Assembly: GCA_015499995.1 (NCBI GenBank)
Contig: JADNRV010000020.1
Location: 416,473 to 480,472 of the forward strand
Direction: 5' to 3'
Source of the DNA: Flammula alnicola
Lineage: Eukaryota > Basidiomycota > Agaricomycetes > Agaricales > Strophariaceae
Length of the DNA stretch: 64,000 nucleotides
Positions 45,014 through 57,762 of the stretch are shown in pieces. A model generated the notes under the pieces. It ran no database searches. It was not told the DNA's origin and saw nothing but the letters and a program-made list of their open reading frames with translations. Numbering within the stretch: position 1 is the first letter of the stretch; each line of letters opens with the position of its first letter. A program made the position numbers and the translations under genes.

Positions 45014-45270
45014 AGTGTTGCGTGGGGGAATGACGAGGAACGGGAGAAAGGAGAATTGGCGTCTATTTATCAAGGACGGGTCAGAAAAAAAGGAGATGAT
45101 GCGAAGATGGATGGGACCAGACTGGGTGTCAACTAGGCACAACAAAGAACAAATAGACCATGACGTCGGTTTAGCCGATAGCTCTATCGTATGTTCTGTG
45201 CACTGCCGAGCATAGCCCCTTCCTCTTCAAATACTCCTTCCTTTTCTTTTTTTCTTTTTCATCCCGTACC
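45014..45270. promoter_or_regulatory. shared divergent promoter of the RD-rich protein and the PhoD-like phosphatase
   Basis: These 257 bases separate the two ATGs. A strong CT-rich leader (45215-45265, CTTTTCTTTTTTTCTTTTTC) lies directly before ATG 45271. Confidence 0.55.
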
Positions 45271-48200
45271 ATGGACAATCCAGGATGGCATGCTCAGCGT
45301 CGCGCGCAAAAGGTTCTGTCTTTCCACATCTCACTGACACACCGCTCACTTGAGTCATTCCCACAGGAAACCGAAGCCTACAACCGCGAATACCGCCACT
45401 CCGGCGTGCATGTGCCCGTCGAGAATGTGGGCCCCATGGACGAATCCTTCATTGGTGGCTTCGGGACCCAGCAGCCGCCATCTCCCCTTCCCCCTGCCTT
45501 GCCACCGAAGGACTATCCGTACACCGCGCCTCATAACTATCACCCCACAGGCCATCATGCTCCGGCCTTGAATGCGCATCCGGACCAGCACCCGTATACA
45601 CCCCAGCCGTCCCAGAGCACCATATCGACTTCCCAGCTGACCCATATGTCCGCGATAGAACGCTCGCAGGTCTTGCGCGTAGCGAGGATGGATCCGCATC
45701 TCCAGGTATGTCGTATGACTTCTTGAATGTTCGTGCTTCTGAGGATCTTACAATGTGACGCTTGGGTCATTACCAACCAATGAACATGCGCTCGGTCTAT
45801 CAGTTCATGTGCGGCCCTCTACTGAAGTAAGTCCCCGTCTCGAACGCGTTTGTGCATTCGAGGTATGTGTATTCTATTTTTACTCATCCGCCATTTTTAG
45901 GTACGATACTATAGATGAGCATGGGGTATGGCACGGTGCTGCCCTCATCGTCAGTCAGTCTCTTTCCCTTTCCTGTCTTTCTTATCTTCCCTCTCTTTCT
46001 TAACCTCGTCCTCATTATCAACCTCAACGCTAATCAACCTTTCTACTCCATCTCCCATCCCCCTAACCAGCCGCCGACGCCGGCTCGATCTACGAACCCC
46101 ACCCAACGCTCACCTACTCCTGGGATCCCGATCAACCCGTGCCCGCGCACCTCCACCACCCATCCTCCACCTCCGACGGCACCGACCCCACCCGGAGCTC
46201 CTTCTCCACGTCTCTGCACAACCAACCCCCACCCCCACCACCCTTCTCCACGAACCCAAACAACGTCTTCCCCAGTCCGACATCACACGACAACAACTAC
46301 TACCCGCACGCCTACCCTACCACGCCGCCGGCGAATGGGAGCTACGGAGGCACGACCCCTACGGTGACGGGACGGCCGAGTGGGCTGGTGCAGCTGCACA
46401 GCGCGACGTCGTACGAGCTCGGGCCGCACCCTGCGGACCCTCATTCTGTGGTGATGCCTGCTGCCGCGTCGCCTACGGTGTCGACGTTTTCTATGGCTGG
46501 GTTCGCGTTTGGGAGCCCGCCTGGGAGTGGGGGCAGTGGAAATGGAAACGGATATGGACATGGACATGGACATGGGAGTGAGGAGAAGGTGCAGGATGGG
46601 AGCCCGAATTCGTGTAGTGAGCAGGCGTTGGGCCAGGAGTTGTGGGTTTATGGAGGGCATGGAGGGTATGTTTTTTCTTGGTTTTTGCCGTCTTTCTTTG
46701 CTTCTTTCATTGGTTCCTTGGCTCCTTGATTTCTTGGCTTCTCGGGTCGACCCTCGCGTTGTGGTTCTTACTCCACTCATCTCTTCCTATTCCATGCTTT
46801 CTTTTTTCTTCTTTTTTTTTCTTCTTCGCTTCTCCTCTTCTCCTTCTAACCAAAAACAAAATTCATATCAAAACACATACTTACTTATTTTACTTCCCAC
46901 AATGTAACAGCACCTTCACATTCTGGCGGTTCCTCATCAAGATACCGCTCGCGCAGCACGAGATGGCGATCAGGTATTCGATTAATAACGGGCAGCAGAT
47001 CGAGTTTTGGGTGCCGGGGAGGATGCAGAATATGAGATGGGCGGCGCATTCTGTGAGTGCCTTTTTTGATTTTGATTTTGCTTTGGTTTTTTTTTTCTTT
47101 TTCCTGTTTGCTATTTTCCTTTCGTTATTTTCCTTTTATGCATGGGTGGGTTCGTTTTGGAATTGTGGACGGCTTTTCGCATTTTTGGGAGCGTTTGGTG
47201 TCGCACTTGGTGGTTTGGCTTATGGTATGATGTTCATCTCTTGATTTGTCCACGACGCCTGTTACCACGCGTACATCGAACGCATTTTTCTTGACAATGC
47301 TTCGTCCTACCCTCTCCTCTCCTCGCGCGTGTCACCCGATGCGCCCAAAATGCCCAAATGCACATCTGACACTTTTTTAAAACCTTCTTTTTGTTTTTAC
47401 CTGTTATTCCCATCGTCGCCCATTAAGCTTCATTCCTGACCAAAGCCCAATAAATCTCCCAGTGCAATGGATTCTCGGCCGGCGTCAACCCAGACGACTT
47501 CCGCGGACCAGGGTTCAAGTCGGGCTACGACCCTGTGTGGATGGACCTCCTCTCGAAGCACGCCGAAACACCGTTCCACGTCCTCATGGGTGGGGGCGAT
47601 CAGCTTTATTGTGATTCGTGAGTTGACTTTCTCTCTCTCTCTCTCTCTCGCTATTATCCATTTTTTTTTACCCATGAAATTCAAACTAAACGATAAAAAC
47701 GATGAACCGATACTGATACGATGCATATGTGCACAGCCTAATGCGCGAGCCGGAGATGCAAGAATGGGTGTCCAAGACGAAGCCGGAGGAGAAGAAGTCG
47801 TACCCGCTGTCGCGCGAGATGGAGCTGGCGATTGATCGGTTCTTTTTTAGCCATTATTGTCAGTCGTTTAGGAGGGGTGCGTTCGCGAGGGCGAATTGTT
47901 CGATGTGAGTGGGTTTTTAATTATTTGATTTTTGTTCGACGGTTTGGGTTTGGGTTGTGTGGGGACGAAAGGAGAAGAGGGTGAAAGACGTGCGATTGGA
48001 ATTGGGGTTCTTTCTTTTTTTTTTCTTCTTCGAAGGAGGCTTTGGAGGCGAAGAGAACTGACAACTTGTCATAGACCGATGCTGAATATGTGTGATGACC
48101 ATGGTGCGTTACGCTTGGGCTCTTTTGTCTCTTGGATGTGGCATTGATTATGGCGTCCATCTTTGCGTCGCAAACACAGACTTGGTGCGTCCCCTTCTTG

Positions 48201-50001
48201 AGCCACATTTCTGGTCGCCACCAAACTGATACGCATTTTAATTTTTCTTTAGATTGATGGATTTGGAAGTTGTAAGTTTATTCTGCCGTATACTGATATA
48301 TATATATAAACGCTGTGATGCAGATCCGGACGACTTGCAGAGAGCGCCTGTGTTCCGACAGTGTGTGGCGTTTGTGCACTGATTTTTGATGATTTTTGAT
48401 GTGACCTTGGGTGCGTTGGGTGTTTAGGATAGGCGCTAGGGGGTATTTCTTCTTCTTGCTCTTCCAGTGCTTCATTAATGGTGTGTGTGGTTCCTTCAAT
48501 ACCCGCGCTTTCGCGGTTTATCAAATTTTATACGCGTGTATACTTACCACGGCTTGAATAGTGGACGTCGACGGCATACAAGATGCACCCGGGAAGCACG
48601 TTTATCAGTCTCTCATCATTGGCCAGCCAGGACCATACATCAAGCTCCCGTCGCATTCGTTCTTGCCGAGGCTTGGGCCGAAGGTGTATATGTTGCTCTT
48701 GGATTGCAGGTACGTGAACTTTCTTCACAACCTCGTTGTCTGTCTTCTGGTGGAGAACTGTATATTATATCACCAACGTATTGACTATATAAATTACCTG
48801 TACGCGTTACTGACACCCCACACACAGAGCTGAACGAAGGAAGGATCAAGTATGCAGTCCGGAGGAGTACCAGCGCGTGTTTAATAGGTTGAATAACCTG
48901 CCTGCGGGGGTGGAGCATTTGGTGGTGCAGCTCGGAATCCCCATAGCGTATCCGCGCATGGTGTTTCTGGAGACGGCGCTCGAGTCCAAATTTAATCCGC
49001 TCGTCGCGCTTGGACGGAATGGCTCGTTGGGGTTGTCTGGGTTCGTTAATAAATTTAATGCGGAGGCAGAGTTGTTGGATGATCTTGTGAGTGGTTTAGG
49101 TTTTTTCTCTGTTCCTAAGCTGGAAATTTTTCTTATCTGATTCCGGTAGAACGATCATTGGACGGCGAGGAGCCATAAAGTTAGTCTGGTTTCCTTTCCT
49201 TTTGTCTTCCGACAGAACTTAATTTCGTGAATTACGTTGCTGCGTCAACAGAAAGAACGCAATTGGCTCATCGAACAGATGCAAAACTTTGCGCTTGTAA
49301 AGCGCATCCGAGTGACCTTTATCTCGGGCGACGTGCATTGCGCCGCCGTTGGCGTGCTGAAGACGCTCAAGGGGAAGGGCAAGCCCGAGGTACAACCTAT
49401 CTCAGATTATCGCTACATGGTTAATATTGTGACAAGTGCGTTTCTCTCCTACGGGTTTGGATTGCCTCGTTTTCTGACAATTTAAAAAAAAATTCAGGCG
49501 CGATTGTGAATACACCGCCGTATGTCTAACTCGATGAGATTTCCTGGAGGCCTATGTTAAGATTCATGTGTTTTCATTTAGGCCTAATGGCGTGATCACG
49601 ATGGTCTCTTCGCTGGCGACGAAGGTGCATAAAACGCTACACGCCAGCCAGACGGACGAAACTATGGTCTGTATTTCTCTTTTTCTCTTGTGTTTTCCCC
49701 TGTTTCGCTGACGGTAACTACCAGGTTCCTATCTTTACCAAGGAACCTACGGGCCAGTCGCGGAAGCAGAAGTACATCATGGGACGACGAAATTGGTGTC
49801 GCGTGGAGTGGGACGATCAGTCGGGCGAGATCACGTTTGATATTCGGGTGGAGAGAGAGAAGGGAGGTGGTGTAACGACTGGGTATGTTCGACTGCTATT
49901 TTGTGTTTTCTTTCTTGGATCTTCTGTGCTGGATCGAGTGGCTGATTTCGGCTGGGTTTTGGTCTAGGTATCCCATGCGTGTTCCACCTCCTGGCTGGTA
50001 A
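45271..50001 (+). CDS. PhoD-like metallophosphatase domain protein
   Basis: This large gene has about 18 exons. It starts MDNPGWHAQRRAQK, then a Pro/His-rich region (residues 15-130), a second low-complexity part with a Gly-His run from a GGACAT repeat near 46555, and TFTFWRFLIKIPLAQHEMAI. The phosphatase core follows in small exons: GVNPDDFRGPGFKSGYDPVW, FHVLMGGGDQLYCDS, NMCDDHDLIDGFGSYPDDLQ (across three junctions), DAPGKHVYQSLIIGQPGPYI, VYMLLLDCRAERRKDQV, NNLPAGVEHLVVQLGIPIAY, RVTFISGDVHCAAVG and IVTSAIVNTPPPNGV. GGDQ, DDHD and GDVH are the metal-binding signatures. It ends YPMRVPPPGW, TAA at 49999-50001. Fungal members are cytosolic or membrane-associated and poorly studied. A (CT)n tract lies in the intron near 47630. 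Confidence 0.88.
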
Positions 50002-50506
50002 AATTTACTTCTGTCCATGCATTCAGCCCAATGAAGCGAAATGGATGGATTGCCCTCACAGTGTTGCTCTTAGTCTCGAAATGTACCCCCACTCACTCGC
50101 CTTTGTGACTTGGGGATTTAATTCCTCTCTTTCAAGTGGCGTTTCGGTTCTTCATATGGTATTTTCATGTGCACATCATCTACTTCATATATACTCGACC
50201 CTATGTCTTGAAGTCTATGTACTAATAGTAGTAGCAATTCCTCTTCTCATTTCTCAAGGCCCATTTTATCTAATTATACATGTGGCCGTTCTGCACTATG
50301 TCCGAGTCTTGCTTCATCTGAGGAACAGGATATGATTCGACAATTTGAATCTACGGAAAATTCCAATGCTCAGCGCTCAGCGCTCAGGGACGGTTACGAG
50401 GAGTCCCATCACGCCTGTTACAGCAGCGCCTGAACGTTGAACACCCACTCCAACTTCAACCCCCATCATCAACAGCGAGGAGCGCCTAAGGAATACCAAG
50501 TCACCG
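50002..50506. other. intergenic, nothing seen
   Basis: The stretch is the 3' flank of the PhoD-like gene. A short tandem echo CAGCGCTCAGCGCTCAGG lies near 50370. Confidence 0.45.
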
Positions 50507-51030
50507 ATGGAGCAAACTGACCCCATATATCCTCTAGAATTTCTGGGGACTATCATCAAGACCGTCGCGGACAAAAAAGACAGGACAACACTTCAAAATT
50601 TGGCGCTAACCTGCCAAGCAGTCCTCCCAGCATGCCGATCCCATATTTTCGCAAGCGTTACACTACTTCCAGATTCTTATAGACGCTTTGGGTGGGCCAC
50701 AATTTGGAATCTGATCCCACCTGATCCGCTTATAAGTATCTCGCTTTGTGCATCTCCTTGATTGCAATCCAGATATCGCTTTACGCATCCACAGCCTTCG
50801 CTGCGTCTTCAGCAAGAATGACCCACGTCATAACCATCTTGGCACACTGTCAACACCTTCCAGCGCCTTTCGAGAATTAAAACACTTTCCCTTGAGGGCG
50901 GCCCACCTCAAAAAAATCCACTTGCTTGAGGGAAGTACAGTCCAATTCGCGAAGACTGCACAAAACGCTCGTTCATTCGGTGGCGCGATGACCCTCGGCT
51001 CGCTAGGCTGTTCTGCCAGAAACTAATTTC
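50507..51030 (+). pseudogene. F-box-type protein, decayed
   Basis: The first frame from ATG 50507 reads MEQTDPIYPLEFLGTIIKTV, then LQNLALTCQAVLPACRSHIF: an agaric F-box-like start of the kind found in large paralogous families. Near 50735 the frame changes without a good intron, and the family continuation is found in a neighbouring frame (HLLDCNPDIALRIHSLRCVF). A further switch follows near 50880, and the frames then end. At least two frame breaks and the missing leucine-rich part mark it as a pseudogene. Confidence 0.6.
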
Positions 51031-51300
51031 TTCGAGGGTGAGAGTTGGAGTTATTGCATCGCAGGGCCAAATCCGGAATTCTTGTATAAATCGAAGGAGG
51101 AGAATTGGGATTGGGCAGCTGATGGATGGAGGAATGATAGGACGACAAAAATGTGGACGAGGAGTTGAAAGAGAATTGAATGGTGCTTCATGGTGTAGTG
51201 CAGGACGGAATCCTATTATCCTACCGTAAGGGTATGTCGACTCAGAATACTTATATTATATCTCGCGGAAACACATATTTGGCATGCTGTGCATAATTCT

Positions 51301-51658
51301 ACACCTCGAGAGAAGCTTGCGACGTTTTTCCATCTGTCAAAACAAATGCCAGGACGTTTACTTGCAAAGGAAATGCAAGTCTTCTCTGGCGCTTAAAATG
51401 CCAGCTTATACATTAGCCAATCAAATTTAATGCGTAAAGTGGAGCCTGCCTTTCGGCATCAAACATACCAGTTGTCTCTACACCTCCAGAGATGCTTGCG
51501 ACATTTTTCCATCTGTCAAAACAAATGTCAGGAGGTTTACTTGCCAAGGAAATGCAGGTCTACTCTGGCGCTTAGAATGCCAGCTTACACATTAGTCAAT
51601 CTAAATTTAAGGATCAAAGTGGAGCCTGCCTTTGGCACCAAACATGCCAGTTGTCTCT
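51301..51658 (+). repeat. 179-bp tandem duplication, two copies
   Basis: Copy 1 (51301-51479) and copy 2 (51480-51658) align end to end, beginning ACACCTC and ending GTTGTCTCT, with roughly nine of ten bases equal by eye and few gaps. The units contain a part GTGGAGCCTGCCTTTSGGCA and TTTTTCCATCTGTCAAAACA that are almost identical. No ORF is conserved in both. Confidence 0.85.
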
Positions 51659-53523
51659 TTTGACGCCGGTGAGATGGCACAGTGCCTGTGACTGGCGCTT
51701 CAAGATTGAGAAGCACTCAAATGTATGTGCACCTGGAACTCACAGAAGTGCTCTTGTACGAGAGTCAAACTTTCTCATAGAATGTGTGAGACTAAGGAAA
51801 ATTTAAGACATAGATTTCAATTTAACGAGGATTCATTGGAATGGGTCGTCGACAGTTCAATGGGCCCTGCCAGTGCCATGCTTCATATGTCAAGGAATAA
51901 GCCGAAGGCCAATATACCTCGCAGAATGCCTAATGGCACGAAAGGTAATTGAACTGCCACGCTGATAGACAGGCCACTGATAAGTGTTCTTCTAACACGG
52001 CAGTACGCATTTGGTAGTACTGATTTATTCGGGAGGCGCCTGTGATAAGGAGTCACATGACGGAACATATACTTAATAGGCGCCGGCCGAAAATTCACTT
52101 TGCGTCGTTGAATTCGAACGTGTGCAAAGGTATAAGACTCACTTTGTTTGGCACATACAGAATAGACCCGTTCAGTTGCGCGCATACGATTGACTCCTTC
52201 CGTGAATGATAACACTTGAATTCAATCCTGGTCGGAGTCGCCCAGAGCCTCATTGAACTATTTACATACCATTTTATTCCTTGCTGACATAGGAACATTT
52301 TGAGCCAATACGAGACAATGTGTTTTATTTGCTATTCACTGTAAGTGACACTGGTGGCCAGCCGCCGATCACTGATTCTCATTCGATCACTCTTGCCATC
52401 GAATCGCCCACTAATTATGTCTCATCGTAAGGACTGTAAATGTTTTCCTCCATCTTAGCTAATGGTAACTGCACCTGTCCTTGCAAGCGTTGGCAAGGAG
52501 GAAAAATATCATGACGTTTGATGGGCTGTTTTGTCGGGAGGTATTTTTAGTTCGCCTCTGGCCTGGCATTTATATCCTGATAAATGGACATACATGAGGT
52601 ATCAAAAAGATTGCAAGTACTTAGATCAGGACAGGGGTCTGTTTCATCGCGGTGAGTATGACCAACCGGTTTGTAGATTGAAGATGGAAACAGATAAAAG
52701 GGTGGGGAAGATATTTTGAACCCATCGAGTTGTCACCCGGCGCGTTCGCTTCGCCTGGTGCATGTCAGTTTAAATCAATTGTGAACTTGATAAGAACTTG
52801 AGAATCCTCGACCATCGGGATTTAGCGCCAGTAAACAAACGGAGTACTACAGGTGCAGGTGAACAGCGGGCCGTCCTAGTGGCTAGCGGAGCGCTTCGGA
52901 AGACAGCCCGCAGCATAGAAAGAAGGTCATATGGGAGGGAACTTTCTAGTATGCCTCGCAACAGAGGGGATGGCGAGCGGTATTTATACAGCTTCTTTTG
53001 ATCACCATCAATGTTATGCATTTCACTTTCGACATCGCGATGTCCAAGGGATTAGCGGAGATTTCTCCCCCAATTCGAAGGGGAGGGAGGCGTAAGTATG
53101 CACAATAAGGTCGAGTCTCGAAGCTGGGTTATAGCCTTTCCGGTAAAATGAGGGTCGCTTGAGTGGCACCCTCATTAATGGTCAGAAACACGAGGATAGT
53201 GCCTCAGGTTTCTGTTTCTCGATGAAGTTCATTGCGGCGACGGACTGGTGTTATTGGATAGGTTTCGAGGAGGACTTTTGGACTGCCCCACCGTATGATG
53301 TAGAAGTTTGGTCTCCATAGGAAATTAGACTATCCCTGTTAGGGATTGATAATTAAATGGTCGAGCGACGCTCGCTGTTTTCGCTGTTTGAAGAAGAAAA
53401 TGATCGATCAGAGTTTTTAATTGATTACATAATTATTCTGAGAGTTAGCTACTGGAGTTCATCAGTTGGCTTTGACGTGAACGACAGAACGACAACGACT
53501 GCGCCATTTCGTCCGCAACAGCC
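51659..53523. other. intergenic, no gene seen, one perfect hairpin
   Basis: Short frames in both strands have no support. At 53147-53176 AATGAGGGT and ACCCTCATT form a 9-base stem with a 12-base loop. Part of 53357-53520 may be the 5' leader of the Knr4-like gene. Confidence 0.4.
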
Positions 53524-55697
53524 ATGGGCTGGCTTTCCTCTCTCTTTTCTATCGATAATTCCCAACGCTCGAGGAAGGGCCAGGTCTTCTCTTCGACACA
53601 TGAGGCTTTCTCGTTACCAACATCGTCACCTGTCTTTACCTCCCACCCCGACGCATTCAACCCAGATGCACTCAATACACCAGATCCAGAGTCAGTGCGC
53701 TCTGCGGCATCGTTTACATACCCTCCTCAAGACACAGCAGCTTACGGATATATCCCATCTTCGTGAGTAGCACTCGGCATAATTGAACACGTTATCTCAT
53801 TATTCTGTATCCTACAAAGTTCTGCATTCGGTTCGCGACCAGCATCATCTTCTCTACTGCCAACGCACATGGACCCATTGCACACTCCTTTCTCGGTGAA
53901 CTCGAACTATCCCCCTCTCTCCAAGACTTGGGCCCGCATCCGCTCATGGCTAAACCGGGAATACCCTGAACTTGGCGATACCCTCAATTACGGAATTTTA
54001 CCCCAGGACCTCGCCCAGATAGAAATGCAATTTGGATTTGCCCTTCCTGCAGTAATACGCGAGTCCTACTTATGCGTCGATGGCCAAGAAGCCGAGTCCG
54101 CGGCCGGTTGCTCGGAGGGTTTGTTTTTCGGATTGACTCTACTACCCTTGGAAAGCGTGCTGGAAGAATGGAGGTTTTGGCGGGAGGTGGATAATGATCC
54201 GAGCACAGGCGCAAACGAGGCACTGCGACAATCTATGCAGTCAATACCCTCTGGGTGGGTCAGAAAAGAATATTCACAACGAGGATGGATCCCCCTCATC
54301 GCCGACAAGGCCGGCAACTATCTCGGCGTTGACCTTAATCCGGCGGAAAGTGGTTCAATTGGTCAGGTTATCGTATTTGGACGCGACTTCGATACCAAGG
54401 TTGTCTTATGGAAAGGAGAAGGCGTGGCAGGCTGGGCAAAATGGTTAGCGAGTTTCGTGGAAGAGCTCGAGAGCGGAGACGGCTTTGAAATTGGTGCCAC
54501 TGATGCTAATGAAGGGAGTGAAGATGACGTTGGCTACGAGAGTTATTTTTATGACGGACATGGTCGAGGTCAGGGAGACGGTGGTGCTGACGTTGGCTCG
54601 GGTGGCGGTTTACGTTATACTGGCGAATATCGAGGTTGGAATGTGTTGGAAGCGTGGGCTGACCGAAGTTTACGAAAATGGCATGAAGCAGGTGTAATTT
54701 CGGATTCTTCTTTGTCACCTATAGAGGAGGAAGTCAAAAAGGTCGGCAAACTCGACATGCTTAAATTTATATTATCTAATGTTCTTCACAGGCGGACGAC
54801 CACAGCGACCTGGATATTGTGGAACTTTCTTTGCAAGGGCCTGCAACGGAAGTTGCCATTCCCGTCCTGACAAGCTCTTCAGAAGAAATTCCACCACCAT
54901 CCGTCGTAAACCACAACCATTCTCGCTCACAGCCAAGTTCATCCAACGCCCAAGCTTTGCTTCCCACGATATCTGTCACCAAACCTCCTGCACCTCTTCC
55001 TGTAGCCCTGCCCACAGCCCTGGATATTGCCCCTCCGCCATCGCCTCCAGACTCGTTGCAGTTTGAAGATGATCTGGAATCGGGTCGTATGCGTGAAGTC
55101 AATGAAGATATTGGACTCGTGACCTCCACTCGGAAAACAGGAAAGTCAAGATCACCAATTCGTCGCGAAACCTCAGACGCTAGCGGCTCGGCTCTTCCTA
55201 TGTCTCCTCCACCTCCAGATATGTCTGTATCCCCTCATCCTTCTACATCTTCGACGAATCCTGTGTCTCCGGCGCCTATCATACCTGATCTCTTGGCAGA
55301 CGAACCCTTGGAGCAATTACCAGCACAGATAATATTGGAAAACTCTGTACCGACCCCATCAGAGCTGCAAATGGACACCTCGTCTGTGCCAGATGAAGAG
55401 GCTGTTCCTGACACCACTATCCGCCTAGTCGGCGGAGGAGGAGAGGCGGGCATCGCGAGCCCGGTTGCTATTTTGGCCGAGGAGGAAATTCAACCTGCTG
55501 AACCTGTGGTGAAAGATAGTGACGCAGCCTCTGTCACCTCTATCACCTCGTCTGAAGCAGCAAAGCAAAGCGAGAAGACACATAAAAAATCGAAGAGCAG
55601 TTTAGCCCTGAAGAGGCTCAGTCAACTTGGTGGTTTGAGGAAGAAGTCGGACTCGACGTCCAGCGTGAAGGAAGTGGTACCTCCTTCGATAAAGTAA
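53524..55697 (+). CDS. KNR4: Knr4/Smi1 homologue, cell-wall biosynthesis regulator
   Basis: Knr4/Smi1 coordinates cell-wall beta-glucan synthesis and the Slt2 pathway in yeast. The start MGWLSSLFSIDNSQRSRKGQ is followed by a disordered part; an intron of about 55 bases lies near 53766-53820. The SMI1/KNR4 domain follows, with TWARIRSWLNREYPELGDTL, LPAVIRESYLCVDGQ, LFFGLTLLPLESVLEEWRFW, YSQRGWIPLIADKAGNYLGV and IGQVIVFGRDFDTKVVLWKG. Next is an acidic, Gly-rich linker, YRGWNVLEAWADRSLRKWHE, an intron ending near 54791, and a long Pro/Ser-rich tail to KEVVPPSIK. Length and layout (short N-tail, fold, long disordered C-tail) are typical of fungal Knr4. Confidence 0.9.
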
Positions 55698-56155
55698 TGC
55701 GTGCGGGGGCATAGACATGACTTATCCGCTTCCTCTTTCATGCTTTCTCTTTTGACAACTAGTTCTTACTCTCTTACGCGAACTTTGGACATGATTTAGT
55801 AACCTGCATCATCCTCATAGTACAGCTCTCAACGTTATAATCACTCGAGTCCATATTTTCATTCGTGTACATTGCATTTTTTGATTTCTTTATACCCTTA
55901 GCCAATAACCCTTATAGTCATCTTTCCTCACACTCTTTTATCCTTTACTTACATACAGCTGCTGGTCTGCAATGCAAAGGGCGACTTGAAGAATTCTCTT
56001 ACTGCTTTTGCGGTTTAACTCCCTAACCCATTGACTCTTCATCAGCGAGAAAATTAATGCCTCGCCTTTCGTATTCCTACCATGTCCTTTTGAATTTCGA
56101 TATTTCTGACACGCCTCTGCCATCTAACAAGGAGAAGAGAGGATTTATATGTCAT
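55698..56155. other. intergenic between convergent genes
   Basis: It holds the 3' flanks of the Knr4-like gene and of the F-box gene on the other strand. No gene is seen. Confidence 0.5.
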
Positions 56156-57432
56156 TTAGGATGGCTCATGGGCTTGAATGATAATAGCACTTTCGGCCCA
56201 GTGAAAGCTGGCGTTCGCCGATTGTTGGATAAAAGCATAATTCTTTTCTTTGACCAGAAGTCGCAGCTCATGGACGAGGGCCTTCGCCCATGCCACCCGT
56301 GGTTGACTGTACATGGAACCATTCACGCGAATGATTCGTAGGTCCTTCAACATCGAGAGCGCGGTAGCATGTTTCACGTCCTGACGTATTCGGGAGTAAA
56401 TGTTGGCCATGACGCCAATTAAGAAGAATAAATCGAGAGGAGACGCACCGAAAAGAGATGGGTTGTGTTGATTGAAAGTTCCTTGAGACAAGGAAATATA
56501 GTTGGAAGCCCTGCCCACAATCAGCTGCAGATATATCGGAGATGAACAAAAAATGCATACTTTCGATCATTCCACACGAAATGCTAATAGGAAGCTTCTC
56601 GACGCAGTGACAGTGCTCAACCATTGTGTCTAGAAATGCCTGTGGCATCCAGGAGTTCATGGCAAGGGGACGCACGACCCGGACGCCGGGGCAGGATTTT
56701 AAGAGGGAGAGGCCTTGCTGGCTGATGATTAGAAAGCGTATCTGGGGATAAAGATGTTGCCGAAAAGCATCTGATGCCCCCCGATTTGTTTCGCTACCGT
56801 CTGCAAGTTTTAGCTTGACAGTGTGCAGATTGGAAAATAAAGCTAGGCATCGGGCCAGCTCAGCTAAAACACCTCTGGGGGAGTAGTCTTTAACTTCTAC
56901 GTTGACGATTCTGTAAGAAAAGACCAAATAGTTCAGCACATTTTCGGAAAATGAAAGAGAATAACGGTCGTCTTACGCACTTGACGTATTCGGCCAAGCT
57001 AGGATCTCGAATGGTAACAATCTCGAGCTGGCGCAAGAGTTCAAGCGCAAAGTTTCTATCCCGCCTTGTTGTACCGCCTTCCAGGACAGTGTCTCCAACC
57101 TGCATACCAGAGCAAACCTCAATGCATTCCCAGATATATGGGCGGAAGAATTTGCGCAAGTTGCGGCATGTTTGGGAGAGGGAGTCCAATGCCTCACGTC
57201 GAGCGACACGAGCGTTGACATCAATACAATCGCTTTGGAGATTTGTACCAGAGGCCCCTGGATAATACGACAAAATTTCCAGCAACAATTCGTCAGGAAA
57301 TACAGATAGTCCGCTCGTGTTGACGTTAAGGGCAGTGGCGACTGACTCGGAGGTGCTAGGCTCGTGTGGTACATCTTGGGCTTGGGTTGTTGCTCGCAAA
57401 CGCTTGAAACGTCGTCTGGATGTGTCTCCCAT
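56156..57432 (-). CDS. F-box protein
   Basis: ATG at 57432 (MGDTSRRRFKRLRATTQAQD) begins exon 1, with the F-box LSVFPDELLLEILSYYPG near residues 40-60 and a helix RREALDSLSQTCRNLRKFF. The intron ending at about 56912 joins EYVK to IVNVEVKDYSPRGVLAELAR. Exon 2 has LFSNLHTVKLKLADGS, IRFLIISQQGLSLLKSCPG and LDTMVEHCHCVEKLPISISC, i.e. leucine-rich-repeat-like strands. After a 36-base intron near 56525-56560 the frame is uncertain: I prefer a further intron around 56390-56455, giving LPTIFPCLKELSINTTHLF then DVKHATALSMLKDLRIIRV. F-box proteins recruit targets to SCF ubiquitin ligases; the target is unknown. Agaric genomes carry many of these. The end point is approximate. Confidence 0.7.
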
Positions 57433-57762
57433 TTTGTATGCTCGCACAGAGACTTTGAGACGTTGTTGTCTTGTATAGATTCGATGTCGCGTTTGCTAAG
57501 ATGACTGAAGGTCGTGAAACTTGGTTGGTGCCAACGTTCAATGTTCAATAATTGTTCTCGTTTCAACGAGTTACGAGTTGATTCTGATTGAAAGTTTCGT
57601 TAACAGTTATCAATATATCACTGGTTATCAGTTCTGGTCCAGAGTCACGTGATTGACAATGAAGCCCAAGTCGCGTGTTTTGGTTTGTTCGGTTGATTTT
57701 TAGAAATCTACAACTTCCTTCTACTCCCAACGTCCCAACGTTCCCCCGCGGGTCTTCCTGCA
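57433..57762. promoter_or_regulatory. shared divergent promoter, F-box gene and Msc7-like gene
   Basis: 330 bases separate the two start codons, with pyrimidine-rich sequence before ATG 57763. No TATA box is obvious. Confidence 0.45.

Noticed and set aside
46283..46780. 165-codon Arg-rich minus-strand frame within the PhoD-like gene
   Set aside because: It is antisense to the low-complexity Pro/Gly/His part of a well supported plus-strand exon.
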